Source: Kitasatospora sp. NBC_01250
GTDB lineage: Bacteria; Actinomycetota; Actinomycetes; Streptomycetales; Streptomycetaceae
Assembly: GCF_036226465.1 (NCBI RefSeq)
Contig: NZ_CP108476.1
Coordinates: 6,820,001-6,884,000 of the forward strand
Reading direction: 5' to 3'
DNA length: 64,000 nt
Both the position numbers and the translations under genes were made by a program. Below are positions 58,325 through 64,000 of the stretch, piece by piece. The number at the start of each line of letters is the position of its first letter. Position 1 is the first letter of the stretch. The notes beneath the pieces were generated by a model. It was not told the origin of the DNA and made no database searches. It saw nothing but the letters and a program-made list of their open reading frames with translations.

Positions 58325-59695
58325 ATGTCACCCGCACCCGCCGCCTCCGAGCCTGCCCCCGTCCGGGCTGGTCGGGGGCGTGACGACGCCTGTCCGGGAG
58401 CGCTGCGACTGCACCAGGCGGACGACGGGGCGCTCGCGCGGGTCCGGGTGCCCGGCGGGCTGCTGTCGGCGGATCAGGCGCTGGCCCTGGCGCGCGCGGC
58501 CGAGGAGCTCGGGGACGGCGCGCTGGAGACCACCTCGCGCGGCAATGTGCAGCTGCGCGGGCTGGCGGGCGACGCGGGGGCGGAACTCGCGGCCCGGCTC
58601 GGCGCCGTCGGCCTGCTGCCGTCGCTGCCGCACGACCGGGTCCGCAACATCGTCGCCTCTCCGCTGGCCGGCCTGGACGGCCCCGGGCCGGCACTGCGCG
58701 ACTGGGTCCACCAGCTGGACGCGCTGCTCTGCGCCAGTGACGTGGCCCGGCAGCTGTCGGGCCGGTTCCTGTTCGCCCTGGACGACGGGCGTGGTGACGT
58801 CGCCTCGCTCGACGCCGATGTGACCTTGATCGCACGCACCGCCGGCCATGGTGTCGAGGACGGCCGGGATGGCCACGGCGGCGGGCACGGCGAGGACGGC
58901 CGGCAGGGTGGGGCGGCGCCGGGTGCGCTGCTGCGGCTGGGACGCGCCGACTGGTGCGCCGAGGTGCCGCACGGGCCGCGCGCCGCGCTCGCGGTGGCGG
59001 AGGCGTTCGTGGCGCTGGCGGACGGCGCCTGGCGGGTGCGCGAGGCGGACCCGGACGGTGCGGCGCTGGCCGGCCGGCTCGGGCTGGAGCGCCGCCCGCT
59101 GCCCGAGTCGACGGGCGCTCGCCCCGTGGTCGGCACGTTCGCTGGTGCTGGTGCTGGTGCTGGTGCCGATGCCGGTGCTGGTGCCGGACCCGGCGGGCTG
59201 GTGGTGGGCCTGCGCTTCGGACGGGCCTCCGCCCGGCAGTGGCGGGCGCTGGCGTCGGCCGGCGATGAGCTACGGGTCACCCCCTGGCGCAGCGTGGTGC
59301 TGCCCGGTGCCGGGGCCGGGCTGCTGCCGGAGCTCGCGGCGCTCGGCCTGCGCACCGATCCGGCCTCGCCCTGGGAGCGGGCCACCGCCTGCACCGGCGC
59401 GCCGGGGTGCGCCAAGTCGCTCGCGGACGTGCGGGCCGACGCCGCCGCGGCGCTGGACCTGCCGCCGACCGTCCCACCCCCCGCGGGCCCGCCCGGGGCC
59501 GCCCGCCCGGCGCTGCCCGTCCACTGGTCCGGGTGCGCACGCCGCTGCGGTCACCCGGTCGGCCACTGGGTGGACGTGCTGGCCACCGGCCCGACCGGCT
59601 ACCGCATCACCGACAGCCAATTGCCCGACGGTGCAACTGAAGTGACGACCCAACAGATGGCGGCGGCGGTCGCCGCCGCCAGGAGGACCACGTGA
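58325..59695 (+). CDS. cobG: Precorrin-3B synthase (CobG)
   Basis: A 456-residue haem/Fe-S oxygenase that converts precorrin-3A to precorrin-3B in aerobic cobalamin synthesis. Two nitrite/sulfite-reductase half domains are seen: 'LETTSRGNVQLRGLAGDAGA' and 'LVVGLRFGRASARQWRALAS'. The Fe-S/siroheme motif is 'ATACTGAPGCAKSLADV' with 'HWSGCARRCGHP'. Two low-complexity inserts are unusual: a His/Gly/Asp-rich loop ('EDGRDGHGGGHGEDGRQGG') and a GA repeat from GCTGGT hexamers. ATGs at 58325 and 58313 are both possible, without a strong site. The TGA overlaps the cobH GTG (GTGA), so the genes are coupled. Confidence 0.92.
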   Translation: MSPAPAASEPAPVRAGRGRDDACPGALRLHQADDGALARVRVPGGLLSADQALALARAAEELGDGALETTSRGNVQLRGLAGDAGAELAARLGAVGLLPSLPHDRVRNIVASPLAGLDGPGPALRDWVHQLDALLCASDVARQLSGRFLFALDDGRGDVASLDADVTLIARTAGHGVEDGRDGHGGGHGEDGRQGGAAPGALLRLGRADWCAEVPHGPRAALAVAEAFVALADGAWRVREADPDGAALAGRLGLERRPLPESTGARPVVGTFAGAGAGAGADAGAGAGPGGLVVGLRFGRASARQWRALASAGDELRVTPWRSVVLPGAGAGLLPELAALGLRTDPASPWERATACTGAPGCAKSLADVRADAAAALDLPPTVPPPAGPPGAARPALPVHWSGCARRCGHPVGHWVDVLATGPTGYRITDSQLPDGATEVTTQQMAAAVAAARRTT

Positions 59696-60318
59696 TCGAG
59701 TACGAGAAGGACGGCGCGGCGATCTACCGCGAGTCCTTTGCCACCATCCGCGCCGAGGCGGACCTGGCGGGACTGCCCGCCGACGTCTCCCAGGTCGCGG
59801 TGCGGATGATCCACGCCTGCGGGATGACCGACCTGGTCGCCGACCTGCTGTGGACCCCGCATGTGGTCGCCTCCGCCCGGGCCGCGCTGCGGGCCGGCGC
59901 GCCGATCCTGTGCGACGTCTCGATGGTGGCCAGCGGGGTGACCCGCAAGCGGCTGCCGGCCGACAACGAGGTCGTCTGCACGCTCTCCGACCCCTCGGTG
60001 CCGGCGCTGGCAGCCGAACTCGGCACCACTCGCAGCGCCGCCGCGATGGAGCTGTGGCGGGACAAGCTGGCGGGCTCCGTGGTGGCCGTCGGCAACGCCC
60101 CCACCTCGCTCTTCCGGCTGCTGGAGATGATCGAGGCGGGCGCGCCCCGCCCGGCCGCCGTGATCGGCGTGCCGGTCGGCTTCATCGGCGCCGCGGAGTC
60201 CAAGCAGGCGCTGGCCGAACATCCCTCGGGTCTGGAGCACCTGGTGGTGCGCGGCCGTCGCGGTGGCAGTGCGATAGCCGCCGCCGCGCTCAACGCGATT
60301 GCGAGCGAAGTGGAATGA
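59692..60318 (+). CDS. cobH: Precorrin-8X methylmutase (CobH)
   Basis: A 208-residue CobH/CbiC protein that moves the C-11 methyl to C-12 to give hydrogenobyrinic acid. The catalytic His lies in 'VAVRMIHACGMTDLVADL'. Other family blocks are 'PILCDVSMVASGVTRKRLP', 'GSVVAVGNAPTSLFRLLEMI' and 'GVPVGFIGAAESKQAL'. The GTG overlaps cobG and the TGA overlaps the ATG of cobIJ (ATGA), placing it at the centre of a three-gene coupled operon. Confidence 0.95.
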   Translation: MIEYEKDGAAIYRESFATIRAEADLAGLPADVSQVAVRMIHACGMTDLVADLLWTPHVVASARAALRAGAPILCDVSMVASGVTRKRLPADNEVVCTLSDPSVPALAAELGTTRSAAAMELWRDKLAGSVVAVGNAPTSLFRLLEMIEAGAPRPAAVIGVPVGFIGAAESKQALAEHPSGLEHLVVRGRRGGSAIAAAALNAIASEVE

Positions 60319-61940
60319 CGGACTCTCAGAAGACCACCGCAGGAAGGCTCTACGGTGTCGGCCTCGGCCCCGGCGACCCGGACCTGATGACGGTGCGGGC
60401 CGTCGAGCTGATCACCAAGGCCGACGTGGTGGCCTACCACAGCGCCCGGCACGGCCGTTCGATCGCCCGCTCGATCGCCGCCCGTCACCTGCGCGCGGAC
60501 CAGCTGGAGGAGCCGCTGGTCTACCCGGTCACCACCGAGACCACCGACCACCCGGGCGGCTACCGGGGCGCGTTGGACGAGTTCTACGCCGAGGCCGCCG
60601 AGCGGCTGGCCGCGCACCTGGACGCCGGGCGCACCGTGGTGGTGCTCGCCGAGGGCGACCCGATGTTCTACGGCTCGTACATGCACATGCACAAGCGGCT
60701 CGCGCACCGCTACCCGACCGAGGTGGTGCCCGGGGTGACCTCGGTCAGCGCGGCGGCCGCCCGGCTGGGCCGGCCGCTGGTGGAGGCCGAGGAGGTGCTG
60801 ACGATCCTGCCGGGCACGCTCCCCGAGGAGGAGCTGACGGCCCGGCTGGCCGCCACCGACTCGGCCGTGGTGATGAAGCTCGGCCGCACCTTCCCGACCG
60901 TGCGCCGCGCGCTGGAGCGTTCCGGGCGGCTGGCCGAGGCGCAGTTCGTGGAGCGCGCCACCATGGCGGGGGAGCGCACCGCGCCGCTGGCCGAGGTGGA
61001 CCCGGAGTCGGTGCCGTACTTCTCGCTCGCGGTGCTGCCCAGCCGGATCGGGCTGCCGCCGTCGGAGCCGTCGGAGCTGTCGGGGCTGGCGGAGTCGTCG
61101 GGGCTGGCGGGGCTGGTGGAGCCGTCGGAGCCGGTGGAGTCGTCGGAGGCGGTGGATCCGTCCGAGGCGTCCGAGCTCGGCGCCCAGGGTGCGGGCTCGG
61201 TGGTCGTGGTCGGCCTCGGCCCGGCCGGGCCGCTCTGGCTCACCCCCGAGGCGCGCGGTGAACTGGCCGCCGCCGACGAGCTGGTGGGCTACACCACCTA
61301 CCTGGACCGGGTCCCGGTCCGGGCGGGCCAGCGCCGGCACGGCTCGGACAACAAGGTGGAGGCCGAGCGGGCCGAGTTCGCGCTCGACCTGGCCCGGCGC
61401 GGCCGCCGGGTCGCGGTGGTCTCCTCCGGCGACCCGGGCGTCTTCGCGATGGCCACCGCCGTGCTGGAGGCGGCCTGCGCCGACCCGTACCGCGAGGTGC
61501 CGGTGCGGATCGTGCCCGGCATGACGGCCGCGCACGCCGCCGCCTCGCGCGCGGGCGCGCCGCTGGGCCACGACTACGCGGTGGTCTCGCTCTCCGACCG
61601 GCTCAAGCCCTGGTCCGTGGTGGCCGAGCGGCTGCGTGCGGCAGCCGCCGCCGACCTGGTGCTCGCGCTCTACAACCCCGGCTCGCACAGCCGCACCACC
61701 CAGGTCGGGCTGGCCCGCGACCTCCTGCTCGAACACCGCGCGCCGGAGACCCCGGTGGTGATGGCCCGCGACGTGGGCGGTCCGACCGAGCGGGTGCGCA
61801 CCGTCAGGCTGGCCGATCTCGACCCGGCCGAGGTGGACATGCGGACGATCCTGCTGATCGGCTCCTCGCAGACCCGGGCGGTGCGCCGGGGCGACGGCAC
61901 CGAGGTGGTCTGGACGCCGCGCCGCTACCCGGAGCGCTGA
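60315..61940 (+). CDS. cobIJ: Fused precorrin-2 C20-methyltransferase / precorrin-3B C17-methyltransferase (CobI-CobJ)
   Basis: A 541-residue fusion of two SAM-dependent tetrapyrrole methylases. CobI (1-240) has 'RLYGVGLGPGDPDLMTVRA', 'VVVLAEGDPMFYGSYMHMH' and 'VVPGVTSVSAAAARLGRPL'. CobJ (~292-541) has 'VVVVGLGPAGPLWLTPEARG', 'VAVVSSGDPGVFAMATAV', 'VPGMTAAHAAASRAGAPLG' and 'YNPGSHSRTTQVGLARDLLL'. They add the C-20 methyl to precorrin-2 and the C-17 methyl to precorrin-3B with ring contraction. The ~50-residue linker is rich in Ser, Glu, Pro ('EPSEPVESSEAVDPSEASE'). It is coupled to cobH. Confidence 0.94.
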   Translation: MTDSQKTTAGRLYGVGLGPGDPDLMTVRAVELITKADVVAYHSARHGRSIARSIAARHLRADQLEEPLVYPVTTETTDHPGGYRGALDEFYAEAAERLAAHLDAGRTVVVLAEGDPMFYGSYMHMHKRLAHRYPTEVVPGVTSVSAAAARLGRPLVEAEEVLTILPGTLPEEELTARLAATDSAVVMKLGRTFPTVRRALERSGRLAEAQFVERATMAGERTAPLAEVDPESVPYFSLAVLPSRIGLPPSEPSELSGLAESSGLAGLVEPSEPVESSEAVDPSEASELGAQGAGSVVVVGLGPAGPLWLTPEARGELAAADELVGYTTYLDRVPVRAGQRRHGSDNKVEAERAEFALDLARRGRRVAVVSSGDPGVFAMATAVLEAACADPYREVPVRIVPGMTAAHAAASRAGAPLGHDYAVVSLSDRLKPWSVVAERLRAAAAADLVLALYNPGSHSRTTQVGLARDLLLEHRAPETPVVMARDVGGPTERVRTVRLADLDPAEVDMRTILLIGSSQTRAVRRGDGTEVVWTPRRYPER

Positions 61941-62071
61941 CCGCCGCCACCGGGCTCCGTCGTGACGCCGACGGTGTACCGCGAGGGTTTACCCGCAACG
62001 TCATCCCTACGTTGTACGCGGGCCAATGAACGCCCGCCTATCGTCTCCTCCTGAGCGGCGCCGCCGGCGCC

Positions 62072-62095
62072 GGGCCGGCCACGGGGGGCCGGCCC
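62072..62095 (+). terminator. Hairpin terminator after the cobGH-IJ operon
   Basis: A perfect 9-bp stem GGGCCGGCC/GGCCGGCCC with a 6-nt loop, 132 bp past the cobIJ stop. Confidence 0.6.
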
Positions 62096-62200
62096 GACCC
62101 GGCCGTGCCGCACCGCCAGGGGAGGCGGAAGACTCCGGCGGCGTGGGCCTCGCCCGCCCGGCGCCGACCGGAGCGCCCCCGGCCGGCGGGAGGCTTCGGT

Positions 62201-62285
62201 GACCCTTGCCTTTCGACGACCCTGGCCCTTTGGCGCCCCTTGTCTTTCGGCGACCGTTGCCCTTTGGTGCCCCGGTACCTTCGTG
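62201..62285. repeat. Five-unit 17-bp degenerate tandem repeat
   Basis: Five consecutive 17-bp units beginning GACCC or GCCCC/GACCG, with a central CCTTTCG or CCTTTGG: GACCCTTGCCTTTCGAC, GACCCTGGCCCTTTGGC, GCCCCTTGTCTTTCGGC, GACCGTTGCCCTTTGGT and GCCCCGGTACCTTCGTG. They end 2 bp before the SDR stop codon, in its 3' untranslated region. Confidence 0.75.
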
Positions 62286-62287
62286 GC

Positions 62288-63259
62288 TCAGGCCGGGAAG
62301 CCGACGCCCGTCAGCTGTTCCGAGGCCCGCCACAGCCGGGCCGCCGTGGTGAGGTCCGCCGCCCCCCGGGGCAGTCGGGCGCGGGCCGGCAGACCGGTCA
62401 ACTCGCCCAGCCCGTCCGGGCCGTAGTACCCGCCGCCGACCGCCCCCGGGCTGGTCGCGGCCACCAGCAGCGGCAGCGCCCCGCGGGCCGGCTCCTGGGA
62501 GAAGCCCGGCACGCTCATCGCCAGCGCAGTGAGGTTGACGCCGCCCGGCGCCCGGTCGAGCACCGGACCGCCGTACGCCAGGTTGGTGCGGCAGCAGCCC
62601 GGGTGCGCGGCGGTGCTGCGCAGGCCCCAGCCGGCCCGTGCGCTGAGCCGGTCCAGCTCCTGCGCGAAGAGCAGGCCGGCCAGCTTGGAGCGGCCGTAGG
62701 CCACCATCGCGCGGTAGCCGCGCTCGCTGTTGAGGTCCGTCAGGTCGATCCGGGCGGTCCAGGCGGTCAGGCTGCCGATGCTGACCACCCGGGGCGCGGC
62801 GGCCCCGCGCAGCAGCGGCAACAGGCGCCCGGTGAGCGCGAAGTGGCCCAGGTGGTTGGTGCCGAACTGCAGCTCGAAGCCGTCCTTGGTGGTGTGCCGG
62901 GCCGGTACGCCCATCACGCCGGCGTTGTTGACCAGCAGGTCGACCGGGCGGCCGCGCTCCAGCAGGACGTCGGCGAAGGAGGCGACCGAGTCCAGGCTCG
63001 CCAGGTCCAGCGCCGCCGCCGTGACCGAGCCGCCCGGCCCGCCTGCCGCGCCGGACGTGCCCGTTCTGCCCGTCTCCGCCCTGATCCGCGCCGCGGCCAG
63101 CTCGCCCTTGTCGCCGTCGCGGACCGCCAGCAGCACGTCCGCACCCGCCAGAGCCAGGCGGCGCGCGGTCTCGAAGCCGATCCCGCTGTTCGCCCCGGTC
63201 ACCACGGCCAGGCGGCCGTGCTGGTCGGGTACCGCGATGTCCTTGCTCCGACGGCCCAT
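62288..63259 (-). CDS. Short-chain dehydrogenase/reductase, retinol-dehydrogenase-like
   Basis: A 323-residue protein of the WW-oxidoreductase/retinol dehydrogenase-like SDR group. The cofactor motif is 'VTGANSGIGFETARRLALAG', followed by 'DLLVNNAGVMGVPARH', 'ELQFGTNHLGHFALTGRLLP', the catalytic Ser in 'VVSIGSLTAWTARI' and 'AYGRSKLAGLLFAQELDR' (Y-x3-K). The tail is 'AAHPGCCRTNLAYGG'. The ATG at 63259 lies 6 nt from AGGAG. It separates cobIJ from cobK, with no obvious connection to cobalamin synthesis. Confidence 0.9.
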   Translation of the reverse strand: MGRRSKDIAVPDQHGRLAVVTGANSGIGFETARRLALAGADVLLAVRDGDKGELAAARIRAETGRTGTSGAAGGPGGSVTAAALDLASLDSVASFADVLLERGRPVDLLVNNAGVMGVPARHTTKDGFELQFGTNHLGHFALTGRLLPLLRGAAAPRVVSIGSLTAWTARIDLTDLNSERGYRAMVAYGRSKLAGLLFAQELDRLSARAGWGLRSTAAHPGCCRTNLAYGGPVLDRAPGGVNLTALAMSVPGFSQEPARGALPLLVAATSPGAVGGGYYGPDGLGELTGLPARARLPRGAADLTTAARLWRASEQLTGVGFPA

Positions 63260-63344
63260 CACCGGCTCCTCTCGAGTCCCCTTGCCACTGGCAATTCCCC
63301 GTGCAGCGTCCGCCCAGCCGTCAGCGCGTGCCGCGCCCCAGCCG

Positions 63345-64000
63345 TCACTCGGGTCCGACCGGGCCGACGCTATCGCAGCCCAGCCCCAACTCGCCCAGAA
63401 CTCCCGCCACATCAGGCACGATCGGGACGCCGTCCGGGAGCGCGGGACGGCGCACGATCACCACCGGCACGGCCAGCTCGCGCGCCACCGCCAGCTTGGG
63501 CGCGGTGGCCGCACCGCCGCTGTCCTTGGTCACCAGCACGTCGATCCGGTGCTCGCGGAAGACCGCGCGCTCGTCCTGGAGTTGGAACGGTCCGCGGCTG
63601 AGCAGCACCGTCAGGTCGGCGGGCAGCGGCGGGTCGGGCGGCTCGACCGAGCGGGCCACCAGGTGCACGCCCTCGACCCGGGCGAAGGCGGCCAGGCCCT
63701 GGCGCCCGGTGGTCAGCAGTGCGCGCCGGCCCAGCGCCGGCAGCGCGTCGGCGGCCTGCTCCAGCGAATCGACCAGGTGCCAGCGGTCGCCCGGGACCGG
63801 CTGCCAGCCGGGGCGGCGCAGCGCCAGCAGCCGGACGCCGGTCTCGGCGGCCGCCTGCGCGGCGTTGCGGCTGATCACCCGGGCGAACGGGTGGGTGGCG
63901 TCCACCAGGGTGGTCACCCGGTGCTCGCGCAGCCAGTCGGCCAGCCCGGCCGCCCCGCCGAAGCCGCCCACCCGCACCTCGCCCGGTGGCAGCCGCGGTG
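63345..64000 (-). CDS. cobK: Precorrin-6A reductase CobK, 5' end outside window
   Basis: The gene reads in from the right edge and about 218 residues are visible. Family blocks are 'VTTLVDATHPFARVISRNAA', 'RLLALRRPGWQPVPGDRW', 'ALLTTGRQGLAAFARVEG' and 'VTKDSGGAATAPKLAVAREL' (the conserved T-K-x-S-G-x(n)-K). CobK reduces precorrin-6A with NADPH on the aerobic cobalamin pathway. The N-terminal cofactor start is missing. It is convergent with the cobGH-IJ operon and on the strand of cobN and the SDR gene, so it belongs to a separate transcript. Confidence 0.92.
   Translation of the reverse strand, partial: PRLPPGEVRVGGFGGAAGLADWLREHRVTTLVDATHPFARVISRNAAQAAAETGVRLLALRRPGWQPVPGDRWHLVDSLEQAADALPALGRRALLTTGRQGLAAFARVEGVHLVARSVEPPDPPLPADLTVLLSRGPFQLQDERAVFREHRIDVLVTKDSGGAATAPKLAVARELAVPVVIVRRPALPDGVPIVPDVAGVLGELGLGCDSVGPVGPE

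Larger units (their letters stand above)
61941..62287. other. Intergenic region after cobIJ
   Basis: About 350 bp between the convergent cobIJ and SDR genes. It holds a CAACGT-7-ACGTTG inverted repeat near 61997-62015, the hairpin at 62072-62095 and a 17-bp tandem array at 62201-62285 (separate entries). A 58-codon + strand frame from 62028 is Arg/Pro-rich and has no ribosome site. Confidence 0.5.

Noticed and set aside
62028..62201. Small + strand ORF after cobIJ
   Set aside because: Arg/Pro-rich, no ribosome site, overlaps the terminator hairpin; likely chance.

Overview
The window is very GC-rich actinomycete DNA, most like Streptomyces, Kitasatospora or a near relative. Signs of this are many GTG starts, GTGA/ATGA start-stop overlaps, a WhiJ-type XRE/DUF397/anti-sigma locus, twin-HTH LuxR regulators, an Rpf-like cell-wall enzyme and many small secreted proteins. 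No rRNA, tRNA, CRISPR array or complete transposase was seen.

Layout, left to right. (1) 1-5.0 kb: the edge of a thiopeptide cluster of lactazole type. It has a 65-residue precursor, a split LanB-type dehydratase running off the left edge, and an FAD monooxygenase upstream. (2) 5.1-9.8 kb: a coupled AAA ATPase/TPR membrane protein pair, a HEAT-repeat protein, a secreted four-repeat protein and a SnoaL-like protein. (3) 9.9-13.5 kb: a toxin/immunity zone. It holds a SitI3-like immunity gene and a broken copy, a 5'-truncated polymorphic toxin with its coupled immunity candidate, and a 5'-truncated trypsin/B-lectin gene joined head to head to the toxin remnant. (4) 13.6-21.9 kb: a DUF2797 gene, then four tandem secreted enzymes (two SGNH hydrolases, an Rpf-like lysozyme, an NlpC/P60-like hydrolase). 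All four end in nearly the same five-repeat FG-GAP domain. Two MITE-like elements in opposite orientation sit exactly at the stop codons of two of them.

(5) 22-33.5 kb: regulators and secreted proteins. These are a LuxR/TrmB-type regulator divergent from a gene fused in frame to a short secreted peptide, a partial duplicate of the DUF2797 gene, a MerR regulator divergent from an ene-reductase, two small paralogous secreted proteins, a glyoxalase-fold protein, the WhiJ-like locus, a ricin-type lectin divergent from a second LuxR, and an AraC regulator. (6) 33.9-40 kb: a flavoprotein, a Ser/Thr kinase with a VWA-like C-terminus, a small secreted protein, a MerR regulator and an isopenicillin-N-synthase-like oxygenase. 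(7) 40.3-50.3 kb: thiol-redox genes (thioredoxin, flavin disulfide reductase, DsbA-like protein with VKOR), a flippase-like membrane protein, lipoproteins, an EamA/MarR divergent pair with a clear palindromic operator, and an ECF sigma/anti-sigma pair. (8) 50.4-64 kb: aerobic cobalamin biosynthesis. cobN lies behind a cobalamin riboswitch, cobG-cobH-cobI/J form a translationally coupled operon, and a partial cobK lies at the right edge. Unrelated genes are interspersed.

The parts most worth following up are the thiopeptide precursor with a new core, the mosaic FG-GAP enzyme array with its MITEs, the toxin/protease deletion scar, and the LuxR-linked short secreted peptide.
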